A stretch of 64,000 nucleotides of DNA from Saksenaea vasiformis B4078 (Eukaryota; Mucoromycota; Mucoromycetes; Mucorales; Saksenaeaceae): the NCBI GenBank assembly GCA_000697055.1, contig JNDT01002398.1, positions 1 to 64,000 of the forward strand, read 5' to 3'. The notes beneath the pieces are model-generated. The model did no database searches, was not told where the DNA came from, and saw only the letters and a program-made list of their open reading frames with translations. Position numbers and translations under genes: made by a program. Positions 37,353 to 49,250 of this stretch are shown piece by piece (position 1 is the stretch's first letter; every line of letters begins with the position of its first letter).

Positions 37353-37443
37353 AGTAGACAAATAGACAAATTGCATACACACATATCAAAACGCCAACAG
37401 AAAATCTTTAGTAGTATATATTTATATCGATATTATAAGTTGG

Positions 37444-38553
37444 TCACATAATTGTGCAATTTTCGAGATCTTTTATATCTGGCACCTCTCCAGGTTGACC
37501 GAGATTCATTCCAGGCGCCATTTCTTCTAGCAAGGATGCAGGTGGCTGACCCAAATCTTGCATCTTTTTTTTTTTTTAATATGTATAAATGAGCAAATCG
37601 CCTGTGCCAGAACCATTTTTCTTTCTCTTTCTCCCTCTTACCTTTTGCATTAGCTCCATGATTTCTTTTGTTTGTGCTTCGTTCTTTTCATCGAAATCCG
37701 CAGCTTCATACTTGGCCACAATTGCTTTACAAGACTCATACTGCTTTTCGTATTTTTCCAACTCTTGCTTGTCCAACTTGCCGCGGTTAGCATCTAGCCA
37801 GCCGGGGTACTAACAAGTGTTGCACGTATCAACACAACTACTTCTTTTTATCGCCTCCGCTTTGAACAAACCTTTTCAGACAAATCTTTCATTGGTTCAT
37901 ACAGCATGTCTTTGGACATCAGTTGCTGCATCATTCCTTCCAACACATGTTCGAATTCACCGTTTTCTGTAAGCGATTCCATCTGACGCATGAGCTCCGC
38001 CATAAACGCATCTTCCGAGGTATCAGCTATCGAGGTCTACAAACCCATCCAGTTAGCCCTCTTTTTTTTTTTATCTTTTCCCACACAAAACGCAAAAAGG
38101 TACTTGCATCTACTTCTTTTGAACTCTCTTTTAATTTATCCATGGTCTGCGCCACCTTATCTTGAAAAGACTTGGTGGTGGTGGAGCCACCCGCTGCTGT
38201 TGTTGCTGATGCCTTATCCGCAGTTTCAGGCGTGTCAAGTGAATTCCAGACTTGTTCAAAGACATCTTTCATCTCAGGATCCTGTCCCATGAGTTCTTCC
38301 ATGCCCGCAGCTAACTGACGCGCAAATTCATCGCTGTCCAACACGTCATCGAGATCGGCTGTTTCTTTGGATTCAGACTTGGCTGAAGGGGTATCTTTGT
38401 CTTTGACGGATAGATCGTTAAAATCATCGAGAACATCTAAAAAACAACGACTTAGCAAATTTCCTTTAGCGAAATAAAAGAAAGCGAACCATCCAACAAG
38501 TCGTCCAAGTCCGAGTCTTCGTCATGGACTTGCGTTTTACCCTTGGCCGACAT
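37444..38553 (-). CDS. PEX19: Peroxisomal membrane-protein import receptor PEX19
   Basis: Exons 38553-38490, 38436-38114, 38036-37872, 37809-37642 and 37563-37444 give about 279 aa. The end of exon 2 is uncertain. The N-terminus is acidic (DEDSDLDDLLD, DVLDDFNDL), as in the PEX3-binding region. The middle has EFARQLAAGMEELM and EDAFMAELMRQMESL helices, then YPGWLDANRGKL, the conserved cargo-binding C-terminal domain. It ends CTIM, a CaaX farnesylation box typical of PEX19. The protein is a cytosolic chaperone that carries peroxisomal membrane proteins to PEX3. It is convergent with the NADH dehydrogenase gene, with 91 bases between the stop codons. PEX11, another peroxin, lies 16 kb away. Confidence 0.95.
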
Positions 38554-38775
38554 GGTTGACAGAAAAAGAATGCCTGTACCCGTTTTGGCCAATCAGTACA
38601 GGAAAAAAGCTTGTCGCGGCTCGAAACGAACAGCGAGCCAATCACGCGTTTGAAGATTGGTAAGCCAAATTTGGACGGATATGACCATGTCCGACGTTAC
38701 ACAAAAAGAGAACGACCCCACACATCGCTGTTCCCTTTCTGTCCGCTAAACACTACGCGCGGGATTAAGGCAACG

Positions 38776-39261
38776 AATGTTCTCATATAAAAAGTTGGCC
38801 TGATGGGTCTAAAGGACACTCATCTTTTTAAAATGATGAATAACTTATGTGAATACATGGAATCTGATGATATTTTATTAAAAGCAAAGGATGCTGCTTT
38901 ATTTATCGCTGTCATGTCTGAGGATGAGGAGCCGATTGAGTCGGCAGAATTGTCTTGTTCAAATGCCGCTATTTTGACTCATGTAAATGATACCATTGTA
39001 CGTATGCGTACATTGGCAGATGCAGCATAATCTATTGATGACACTGAAGAGGAATGTTTAGCAGACCTTGTTCGCTTTCCAAACAGACCAAGCACACAAG
39101 GAGAGTGTGGACAGGTGACTACGGCTAGAGCAAGAGCGTTGATCAGAGGGTATAAACGATTGAACTGCTCGATATTACATCAAATCGTACAATTGGGATG
39201 AAGGAAATTGTCTATCTGGTGTTCAGAGGAAGCCTCGAACTGGACGTTCCGGCAACTTGGA
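38776..39261 (+). repeat. Left long inverted repeat
   Basis: Starts AATGTTCTCATATAAAAAG and matches the reverse complement of 41716-42201 base for base over nearly all its length, with divergence only in the last ~25 bases. It encodes a 75-codon frame (38803-39030) starting MGLKDTHLFKMMNN. The frame stops at TAA and can be followed, after the stop, into further transposase-like sequence. Confidence 0.9.
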
Positions 39262-40808
39262 AAAGGTAATTTGGTTATGGCAAGGGCACCAACATATCAC
39301 ATCGATTCACATTTCTTGTATCTGATTATGTGGGTTGTCAGATGGTAAACACAACATTGCAATGGCTCCATTTCTGTAGGCTGCTCCCTGGAAATCCCAT
39401 TCATGCTTCGGATTTAAAAGACCCTCAGACGAGCCCAGAGTATCTTCGACCGGTCAGTCCGTCTTACATAAGTAAAGCTCACAACTTACTAGGTGCAAGC
39501 ATTCCAAATGGAGAGAATCCCGTTCATGCTTCGAGTTCAAAGACATTCAGACAAGTACGGGAATTTTTGGACAGTTCAGTCGGCCTTAAACTACTAAAGC
39601 AGACAACTTACTATGTATAAACATCTCTCCACTAAGCGCCATCTACGAAAAAAAAAAATCAGAATCATTACATTATTCTTTACCTTGATTAATAGATGAG
39701 AATTTTAGGGGATTCCGTCGCACGTCATCACAAAAAATGTGATAAATTATGGACATTGGACGACACAACACCCTTTCGCTTGAACCACGCTTGTCATAGT
39801 TTGTTGTAGAAATTTCGACTGAAATTTTGAGCAACATATGCCAGAAATCGCAAAAGCTTTTGACAGAAAAGGACGTCAAACGGCAAATCGCGGCGATTTT
39901 CAGGAACGAAGGAAACGTTCATCACATGGAAGTAAGATCTATTGTACTGGGTATCAGATGAAAGTCCATTGAGTAGCGTTCTAGATCATAACCGATTCCA
40001 AGAATATCAACTGGGACTAGTGTGATTGCTCGTGTCGAGGACGCAGAAGCCTTACATGATATGAAACATGTCAGAAAAACTACTGTGAGACAACTTTATG
40101 TACATGAAAATGCTCAGTATGCGTCTGCAGCCGTCGAACATGAAGGTGGAAAGATGAATAACATAGTGTCTGTAGCAGCGCTACAGATAGGTCGTCATGG
40201 TCTTGTGTGCGGATTGGCTCCTAGTTAGCGATGATTAAGATAGGAAGATATTGTATTCAATACCATTTGTGTACTGTATATTTGCTCTCCGCATACAGAT
40301 GTGTTCATATAAAAGGATGGGATCCTAAATCCAGGATCCCTACGTTTTTATCATTTAGAAAACGGTAATTACAATTCCTAACGAACATCCCATAAATCCG
40401 CTTCCTCGCCTACATCTTTATACCTACGAATCCGATCTTCGTAAGCTAATAGCGACGTTGGTCATGGGCTGTACTATTACAGTGGCTCAGAATCGTTCAC
40501 TAAAGCAGGGAATCGTCGCACGCATATTTACCGAGGTGGATGATGTAAGCATTGCAAGCGATGCGATTAGCAGCCAAGAGAGCAATGGGACTTTTGTAAG
40601 CGATGAATACCACCCTAACCGTACATACACACACGTCCTCTCAGGTTTCGTAAAAGATAGCACAGTTAGCGATATCAACGCTAAAGTGGGTTTCTTTTTA
40701 TCTTTTGTGCCGGATCAAGCATCCACTTCGTTGTAGTGGGTTGTCGATTACATTGATGACATTGATCTTTCTTCACAACTCGTAAAATTCCGGGAAATAT
40801 TAGTAAGA
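39262..40808. other. Element interior, no supported gene
   Basis: Three short plus-strand frames (39330-39620, 40022-40228, 40458-40736) with no recognised domain. Within 39386-39615 there is a diverged tandem duplication of about 124 bases (AATCCCATTCATGCTTCGG vs AATCCCGTTCATGCTTCGA; ACAACTTAC in both). Near 40320 GGATCCT...AGGATCC forms a small hairpin after a TATA-like ATATAAAAGG. Confidence 0.4.
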
Positions 40809-42174
40809 CTAGCCGTGAAACAAAATGTGATGTCGGATTTGAGAATCTTGCAAGTATGACAGTACATCCATACGTTTGAAATGTAAGTCAAAAAATGTTC
40901 TGTCCGTGTACGGATTCGGCCATTGACTTTCTTCGTCTCTTTTCCCGCCGAGCTTTCTCTTTTTGGACACAGAAGCTGCCTGCGGCTTTTTCAAAGATAC
41001 ATCTATCACTCCAGCCTCAGATATAGCACCTGATATAGTGATCGTAATCCCTTTTCCATTTGGTACAGTGGCTTTCGCTGGTGTGCCTTTCAAAGAACGA
41101 CCAAACCTTCTTTGAGTATGCAAATTGAAACCAGCTTCATCGATAAAGACACAATTCTGGGTGAAGTTCAGATCTTGGATCTTTTCCCATTCTTCAACTT
41201 TCTCCTTTCGCAAGGCTATCACACGATCAGAATTCCCTACTACAGGGAGCTTTTCCAACTTTTTGAGGATTATACGGCATTTATTAACCAAATGTCGATG
41301 CAACCGTCGTATCCGACATAATTACATTACTACACAGTGATTAGAACGATACGTCAGAACTCGACAAAAAATACTGAAGGTGGTTATTTTTTTAGAGCAC
41401 AGTTTTAGACAGAATACACGATTAACCAGGATAAACATAATGATCCCGATCTAGCAAAGGATTATCTAAAGATATCTCTAAACTCCTCTATCCCGCTGTG
41501 AATTATTTAAACAGTAAAACAATCAATTTAATTAAACAATCCTTTTTCGAGTCTCGTTTATTCAGCGTCCCCATTTTTAAATTTTGATACCACAGCAACG
41601 CAGAGTCATAAACGCTTAACCTTTCAAACGCCTACAAAGAGTTTTCTTTAGGTCAGCCAGAATAGCTGTCGCATTCCTGTCAACGTAATCTACAAGAAAT
41701 TGTGAGTGAGCTTCGGTCAACTTGCCAGAACATCCAGTTCGAGGCTTCCTCTGAACACCAGATAGACAATTTCCTTCATCCCAATTGTACGATTTGATGT
41801 AATATCGAGCAGTTCAATCGTTTATACCCTCTGATCAACGCTCTTGCTCTAGCCGTAGTCACCTGTCCACACTCTCCTTGTGTGCTTGGTCTGTTTGGAA
41901 AGCGAACAAGGTCTGCTAAACATTCCTCTTCAGTGTCATCAATAGATTATGCTGCATCTGCCAATGTACGCATACGTACAATGGTATCATTTACATGAGT
42001 CAAAATAGCGGCATTTGAACAAGACAATTCTGCCGACTCAATCGGCTCCTCATCCTCAGACATGACAGCGATAAATAAAGCAGCATCCTTTGCTTTTAAT
42101 AAAATATCATCAGATTCCATGTATTCACATAAGTTATTCATCATTTTAAAAAGATGAGTGTCCTTTAGACCCAT
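40809..42174 (-). pseudogene. Tc1/mariner-like DDE transposase, broken
   Basis: Reading from 42174, the N-terminal 75 codons stop at a TAA. The downstream frame continues with KPRTGCSGKLTEAHSQFLVD (about 41680-41755), an HTH segment of Tc1-like transposases. After a gap, 41321-40809 reads LHRHLVNKC, then NCVFIDEAGFNLHTQRRFG (first catalytic Asp), then a KGTPAKATVP strand and a VSLKKPQA segment. The second Asp and third Asp/Glu motifs, which should follow, are absent: the frame leaves the family after about 120 residues of the core. The enzyme therefore cannot be active. These segments look like a transposase type common in Mucorales. Confidence 0.75.
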
Positions 42175-42201
42175 CAGGCCAACTTTTTATATGAGAACAT
42201 T
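41716..42201 (-). repeat. Right long inverted repeat
   Basis: Reverse complement of 38776-39261. The same 75-codon frame lies at 42174-41947. On this side the sequence past the repeat continues naturally into transposase coding sequence, so this arm looks like the original and the left arm like the copy. Confidence 0.9.
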
Positions 42202-42351
42202 GTTTTAACCCTCTGTTATTATTATTACTTTATCATTGGTTCCAAGTTTTAAACATCTCTCTCTTTTCTCTTTTTTTTTTGTAGCTTCAAAGGTATTCAA
42301 ACACAATAAAAAACATAAAGGTACAACGAAGAATTTTTTTTTTTTCCCTTT

Positions 42352-45300
42352 TTACGACGCAGCCGCCACAGGACCTCCTTCTTTTGAAGCGTCATCGAGC
42401 ATACTGCTGCTTCCGCCACTGCTGACTGTGCTGATTCGTTTACTTGTTGGTGGTTTAGAGGAGGAAGGTTGTTCCTGTGGTGCATGAGTTGACATGTAAC
42501 CACCTTTGCCACTGAGATCCAGTGTGTCGAGGAGACTATGATACAGGAACTTGTATGCCCATACATTGCCACGCATACGACGGATGTCTACAATATAAAG
42601 ACCTGGAAGGTTTTTGATTTTGCACAACTCAACACTGAATCGGACTTCTTCGCCGGGGTCCACGACCGGATCGCCGTAGATCGTCTGTGGTGCCTCATCT
42701 TCCTGAGAGGAGAGAGGGGGTGTGTTGCTTGCCCGTCTTAGCAGCATACGGAAAGGTGTTCCGGAGCTCGTCCTGCGTTTCTTGTCCAACTCAGCAACCG
42801 GTGTTGCATCAGGGCTGCGCTTTCGTCGTGTGCATTTGAGCTTATACTCATTATCACGCTTGAAATCAATGCCCATGGCAACAAGCACCTGCTTCACTTC
42901 TGCCAAAATTTCATTAGGCGGACGGGAGGTGAGGGCATCCTGATCGACAGCCCCGTGATGCGTGCGCAGCTTGCCATCATTGAAATCAACACCGTAGGAA
43001 CCGAGGGGTTTGGGCGGAGGGACAGACCGAAGATGCGCAGCCAGTGCATCTCCTTGAGAAGAGCGATTGGGACTCCAGTCTCGCGTACCTAAATTTTGTA
43101 AGGCAGTATAAGTTGATGAAGAAATTGCATGGAAATCATGCACACTTACTCAAAGGCTTTTTCTTGAACCAGTCCATAAACTTTTTACCTGCGCTACGAT
43201 GTTTCTCTTTATCCGCCGAGCTCATGATGGTCTGCTCTGAGACGGAAGGAACAATGGGCACGGGCAGTGCCGTCTCATCCTGTTCTCGCGGTGTGGACAT
43301 TCTGGAGGAAGGTGGCTGCAACGTGTCGCGTTGGTTACGGCGCACAAAGGACATGGTCTTTTTAGATGTGCTGTTTCGTTTGTTATCTTCTTGTCCAATA
43401 TAATCCGTCATGGAGTTCACCAATAAACTGAGCGTCTTGCGTCTCGTGCCCCGTACGGGATGAGACGTGCCGACAGTGGGGGTTGGCTGAACAACATTGG
43501 GACGCGGCTGTTGGTGCTGATGATGCTGTCTGTGGTTGTTGTTGTTAGTGGTGGTAGAGCTTCCGAGGATGGTGGGAGCCTGCGTGCTGGGGGTGCTCAT
43601 GCTTGTGTTCGGATTTGGACCTTCTGCATGTCGCTCAGCACTGGCACGCACAGGCCGATTTTGTTGACGCTGCATGCTGGACAAAAACTTGGCTTGCAAA
43701 ATGGATCCAGTATGCATTTCGGGGGTCATGGATGAGGGTCGACGGTGGTTTGTAATAGCGGCGTTTAGCTTCTTTGCGTTACGCGAAGGATTAGGTTTGG
43801 TAGACATCGTCGTGCTCGTACTGCCAGAAAGGAAATGAAGAATCTTTCCTGTGGAAGACTGGCGCGCTTTTTTACTGGGCGTGGGTGTTGGCTCTGGTGC
43901 TTCCAAGACAATCGTAGGTGGTTCATCCACTCTCTTCTCCTGCACTTGGACCGCTTGCTCCTCCACCCCCTCTTTGACGTCTTCCATCGCTTTGACCTCT
44001 TCCTCCTGCTCTCCTTTTTTACCTTTGGCCTTTTCCGCCTTTTTGTCCTCCTTCTCGTCCTCCTGCTGCTGCTGCTCCTCCTCCTCCTTCTCTTCTTCTT
44101 CTTCACGGTCACTACGTGTTTGATCTTCGTGTGCGGAAGCAGGTAGTTCAAAGGCAGAGATATCTTGATTATGTTCGTCTGTCTCTTTGAGAGGCGTGGG
44201 TTCTGGTGTAGATACTTCCTCTTCTTCTTCTTTATCGTGCGACATGAGATCATCGGTCGAAGCAGGTTTATTAGCATCATTCGATTTGGTGGGAACTTGT
44301 TGTTCATCTGAATCCACTTCCATTGCCTGCTGCTCCGGCAGTGGTTGTTGTTGTGATTGGCGTTGTTCGTCGTCTTGTTGGGTATGCTGTGAGGGTACAA
44401 TGGCTTCGTCTTCGTCTTCCTCTTCAATTTTTAGTTCGGTTGGGGCGACTGCATCTGCCACTTTAGACTGGGTATATTCTGCTGCAATGGTATTTCGTCT
44501 CGTGGTATCCGCCGATTCGGGCAGCGATCGCTGTGGGTTTGAAATTGCCATGTGAATTGGTAGGTCAGCTGCACGAAGAGCTTCCATTTCAAGTTCGTGG
44601 ATCGGCTTTTCAAACAAGGTGCGATGGGCACTTAGCCAGGGGTGCTCCATGATGGTTTCCATCGAACAACGTTTCGCAGGATCGGGTACAAGCATCTTTT
44701 GTAGCAGATCACGGGCACCTTCACTGACATAGTCGGGAAATGCCAAGGGGGTATTAAGAATATACTTGTAAAGCAGGTTAATATTGTCACCATCCGGGTT
44801 CGCAGGATCGTCGTCAAAAGGTAAATAACCGCAGAGCATCGCATAAAGAATAACACCACATGACCAAATATCTACGGCAGAGCCTACATACATTCCTTCA
44901 CTGATAACAAGTTCGGGAGCAGCGTAACACGGTGAGCCACAGGATGTTGACATGAGATCATCTTTTGCAGAGGCAAATTGATTTGCAAATCCAAAATCAG
45001 TAATGATAATACTTCGGTTTCGATCTAACAATAAATTTTCCTAACAAGAGAGGGGGTCACAAGATTAAATTTAGTTGGAAGGAAAATTGTATATACACTT
45101 ACCAACTTCAAATCTCTGTGCACAATATGTTTTTGATGCATATAATGTACACCACTAATCAATTGGGCGAATAAGCGACTGGCATCTTTTTCTTTAAGAT
45201 AACGATGGGCCAAAATGTATTCAAATAATTCACCACCTAAACAAAAAAAAAAAAAATTCAGGATCTTTTCTTTTTGTTTCAGATCGAAGATGTACCTGAT

Positions 45301-46107
45301 GCGCATTGCAAGATAATACCGATATATTTCTCAGTTTCAATCACGTCATAGAGAGTAACAATATAAGGGTGGCGAACGGTCTAGATAGAAAAAAAAAAGA
45401 ACAGCTTGATTAAATACAGTGTATCCATAACAACCAAGCATTTTACCCTTAGTACAGAAATTTCTCGTTCAATTTTGGTCATACGGGAAGATGAATCGAT
45501 GTTATTTTTTTTGATCAATTTGATTGCCACCTAACGATTTTGTCAATCTTTCTCGATTTTCTCATTTTCATTTTTTCTTTTTTCTTTTTGTTGATTCGAT
45601 TACTTCGTGGCCAGTTTGAACCTGGATTCCCAGTTTGACCTTTCCAAACTCTCCTTCGCCCAGAGTTTGAAGTAGCAGATAAGGTCCGAACATAGTAGGT
45701 TTTCTTCCAGGCGGAGGGTGATAATGATAGAGTTGATAATAATACTGCCACCAAGGTTGGTCACGCCTTCGCTGTTGTTGTTGTTGTTGTTGTTCCGCAA
45801 GACGTTGTTGGTGACGTTGGACAGTTCTTTGTAACTCACTTGGCATAGCTGTTACAGAATAGGCTCTTTGTTGATGCACCTGTCTGGGATAAGGTAGATC
45901 GGGCGATTGAGGTGCATAAAGTGGATTGACATGGTCAGTAAGAGGGTGACTCGGAGTCTGAGTCGGTGTAGAGTCGGTGGCTGTATTTGAAGAAGGAACG
46001 ACAGATGCCATGATGGGAAGATCGCCACCGGGTATGCTATGGGAAATAGGCGTATTAACAGAAGAAGAAGCGGATTCCGGTGCGAGTGGGTGAATGGATA
46101 AGGTCAT
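42352..46107 (-). CDS. KIN4: Ser/Thr protein kinase, KIN4/FRK1-like (CAMK group)
   Basis: Six exons (46107-45604, 45530-45447, 45380-45296, 45236-45103, 45040-43150, 43088-42352) give 1144 aa. The kinase domain spans about 140-415: GEGEFGKV P-loop, VAIKLIKK (Lys near 172), HRDLKLENLLLD (about 264), TDFGFANQF (Asp near 284), [11 protein letters not shown] and [23 protein letters not shown]. The wording matches yeast Kin4 closely. A long disordered middle follows, rich in Glu, Lys and Gln. The C-terminal ~260 residues hold a KA1-like segment ([20 protein letters not shown]), which in this group binds acidic membranes. Kin4 delays mitotic exit when the spindle is misplaced; that role is inferred by similarity. 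A polyglutamine run lies near residue 106. Confidence 0.9.
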
Positions 46108-46544
46108 GCTTTTTTTTTCTGTTAAAAAAACGTGACGAAACCAAAAAAAATTGTTAGGGGTTGGGGCGTGTTACGAAGCCCTAAAAATGAGTGTCAATAG
46201 CAAAACAAAGCGTATAAAAGAATGAATTTGCAATGTTTTGAAAATAATAGAATAAAAAGAAAACCAAAGGGAAGAAGAAGGTAAAGAAGAAGAAACAAAA
46301 AAAAAAAGGTTATCGCACTTCTGTAATGATTTTTTTTTTCAACAGCAGCGTAACACCAAATATAAGTGTATTGACACAAGGTTAGTACGATTTTTCGTAT
46401 TTCTTGTTTCTTGTTTCCTTTTAAGAAAATGGTCGAAATAACAAAAAAATCGTACAAAATAAGAGAAATTGTGGAATAAACAAGATAGAGCTATCGTAAG
46501 AAAATAAGGCAAGTCGTTGGATCTGTCCCTTGTAAAAAAGCGCC

Positions 46545-46775
46545 TCATACGACTCCGACCTGTGCATTTTCCTGTTCAGCCAGTTCTCCAAATTTCATGA
46601 ACCAACGCAACATCTCGTCTCCATCTCCCTTATAACCCAACCATGGGTTGCTACAAGTTACGCTGCTGATGGAGGCAGAGGTGCCTGTGTTGCGTGTGTT
46701 TGTAGTGTGTGGTATGCCAAGTGTCGATTGTGGTAGTATTACAGTGACATGAAATAACGCGTGGAAGGAGTTCAT
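46545..46775 (-). CDS. Possible small protein, unknown
   Basis: A 76-codon frame with a plausible C-terminal half (NPWLGYKGDGDEMLRWFMKF, then GELAEQEN) that looks more protein-like than neighbouring frames. No domain recognised, and no splice partners found. It could be a short gene or the end of one with unseen exons. Confidence 0.3.
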   Translation of the reverse strand: MNSFHALFHVTVILPQSTLGIPHTTNTRNTGTSASISSVTCSNPWLGYKGDGDEMLRWFMKFGELAEQENAQVGVV

Positions 46776-47275
46776 ATTAGCACTTCTTGTTAGACAGCAG
46801 TTTCCTTTATCACCTGTTTCTTGGTTACATAATGACTACTCAATCATTTGAACCACCTGATTGCGTTTTACATTAGTTTACGCGCATGTTAATCCCATCT
46901 AAATGATGGATACGTTAGCATTCATGTTAGATCAATTCTCGCGTGATGTCTGACGCGTAAAAAAAAAAAGATTCATCTCTTTCATATCTAATCAAGGTGT
47001 GGAAGAACTGACAAAAGTAGAAACTGATCCAGAAAAAGTGTATGCACAGACCTAGTCTTTTATCACAGAACTCCATCGAAAGAGCATTCCTTATTTTATT
47101 TTTGCATTATTTTTTTTTGTTGTTGTTGTGTTGTCATGGTCGCGCAGTTTGGTATGGTTACTGCCTTGGTAGTTGAGAGTTGAGCAATTAAAAAAAAAGA
47201 AAAAGCAAAAGGTGGATTGAGCAAAAGTTGTTGGTTTCTAACAATCTACATGCAAGTTTGTTGTTTTAGATGGTT
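46776..47275. other. Intergenic, low complexity
   Basis: AT-rich with poly-A/T and GTTGTTGTT runs. No gene or site supported. Confidence 0.4.
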
Positions 47276-48268
47276 TCATCGTTCTCCGATTTCCAAGATA
47301 GGCTTGCGTGAAACTGCAGCAAACAATGGCTGAATGCTGTTCACGCAATTTACTGGATGTTCATTTTCGCTATCATCTTCGTCACCAGCAGCTTCGCTAC
47401 TAAAGTTTTCTTCTTCGTCACCAAGAGCTTCACTACTAAAATGTTCTTCTTCTTCTTCTTCGTCTGACCAATCTTCAATTTCAATAGTTTCATAGGCTTC
47501 AAATGGATCCTTGTCTGCAGCGGATAACGGTGGTGTGTCTGTTAAGAAATCCTCTGGATAGTGGCAGAACCGTAAAGGACTTTTAGGTCTTGGAAATTGT
47601 GCTATCAGGTCTCTCCAGTTTGAGATGCATTTGATATTTGGAGGGAAATCGATGGACGGGTACCGGTTACTGGGCTGTCGCTGGTATAAGATCACTTGAA
47701 TGCCTGCGGAAGCACATGTTAAGGCATTTTGACAGGAATCAGTGATTAGGATGTCTGCGCCAATTTCACGACAGATGAATAACTTTTGTTCATGTTCCTT
47801 TTCAACAGAGTCACCGTCCGTCAGTATCAGACTGCACAGATGCGCCGTCTCGAAAAGGCCTGGTTAAATATTAACGTTTTTGGCCTTTAGGTTTTCCCTT
47901 TCTGTCCCACCTGCAAAGTGGCGCTGTGCAAATTTTTGGATAGGCTCTGTGATGAATTGATCTCGCTCAGTAACCAGGACCAAGTTAAACCGTCGTTCAT
48001 GTTTCAGTTGGGTCAGACCTTCGAGAGCGTGGTCATAAAAAGGATCAACGCGCCTGAAGTGTTTTGAACCGTAGAATTCTCTGATCTTTCTATAAGCTTG
48101 TTCACGCGATGTAAAACAACAGGAGGAGGAGGAAGAGTACTTGCTGAAATCCACCGATAGATGATGGGATTCATTGTACCATAGAGTAAATGCTTCAAAT
48201 AATTGCCTGAACTTTTCGTCGATATCTACTGCAACAGTTTTTGCCGTTTTCCTGGAAATACTGCGCAT
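47276..48268 (-). CDS. HAD-superfamily, 5'-nucleotidase-like protein
   Basis: Two exons (48268-47911, 47859-47276) with a 51-base intron give 313 aa. VAVDIDE (Asp 15 and 17) is the HAD nucleophile motif. LVLVTERDQF follows in the place of motif II (Thr). GADILITDSCQNALTCASAG gives the late acidic motif (D in TDS) of HAD phosphatases. The layout and length of the cap segment recall the 5'(3')-deoxyribonucleotidase branch, which removes phosphate from nucleoside monophosphates, but the substrate is not certain. The C-terminal 100 residues are an acidic tail with a short internal repeat (HFSSEALGDEEE / NFSSEAAGDEDD), unusual for that family. I chose the ATG at 48268; upstream in-frame codons translate into a poly-Phe low-complexity leader. 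Confidence 0.7.
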
Positions 48269-49189
48269 TACTAATAATTTGTGGGGAAGAAGAAACACGG
48301 AAGGAGTAAGAAAGAAAAAAAAAAAGAATAGAAGAAAAAGAAAAAGAGAAACGCCGTGTGTGGTGTCTTTATAAGATGTAAGATCAATGCATCTGTGTGA
48401 GGACCCTTTATTTTGCTTTTGCGTTAAATAACTCCTTTCTTTTACTCCTGTCATCCTTTGACCACTTGTGCTGCTCCATCCCTTTTCTATTCATTCGTCC
48501 GTCACCATTTTAATGTATTTTGCGGTTACTGACAATCCATTCATCAGCATCCTTTTTTATTTCACATGGGAAGAAAAAAAAGGAAAACACCGGAAGCATC
48601 GTTTCCGTAACGATGAGAAAATTATGCGTCATCTCTGACATGCGAATGCAAGTCGGGAAAACATAGAGTACAACCACGAGTTCAATCAAAACTGTTTCAC
48701 GTTTGGTCTCTATGGCTACTTGTTCCCTTTATTTATCGTGATGATGATGTCGTTGCTTAGCAAAAAAGGAAACACGGTTTTTTTATTCTTTTTTCGCGCG
48801 AATTTGCCTGTGGCGCTTACTATTATGAAAAAATGCCAATGTTTTTCCCGACAGACAACATGCATGATGCAATGACATACATTTCTTTTTTTTTTAAGGA
48901 ATCCGAATTCATTCACGCCTAAAAAAATTTGCTGTAGAAAATAAAGATAACGTTCGGTTGTGCATCAATCCTATGTATCCAACTTTTTGACGGGCATTGT
49001 CAAAAGTAAGAAAAAAGAGTTTACCTATGATTTTCGACAAACCTTAAATAGTTAACCTATCCACACGCGCGCGGAAACGCTGTGTGTTACAGGCTGAATC
49101 TGCTTATTTTTACTTTTTTTTATATTTATTATTATTATTTTTTTTCACTTTTTTCTCCATGACATCATGAACTACCAAAAAACAAGAAA
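48269..49189. other. Intergenic, AT-rich
   Basis: Promoter side of the HAD gene and 3' side of the homeobox gene. Many poly-A/T tracts. A 66-codon frame at 48716-48916 is not supported. Confidence 0.4.
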
Positions 49190-49250
49190 TTAACATTTTT
49201 TTGTTTTTTGTGACACGTGAGGTGTCGATCGCTTGCATCCTGATTTGTTC

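Larger units (their letters stand above)
38776..42201. mobile_element. 3.4 kb element with ~485-bp inverted repeats (Tc1/mariner-like, decayed)
   Basis: The ends are long inverted repeats (38776-39261 and 41716-42201), identical over the 75-codon open frame they both carry. Inside are a decayed DDE transposase on the minus strand and short unrecognised frames. The transposase N-terminal helix-turn-helix lies within the right repeat. No clear TA target duplication is visible. The structure resembles a foldback element, or a Tc1/mariner copy whose end was duplicated in inverse orientation. Confidence 0.8.
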
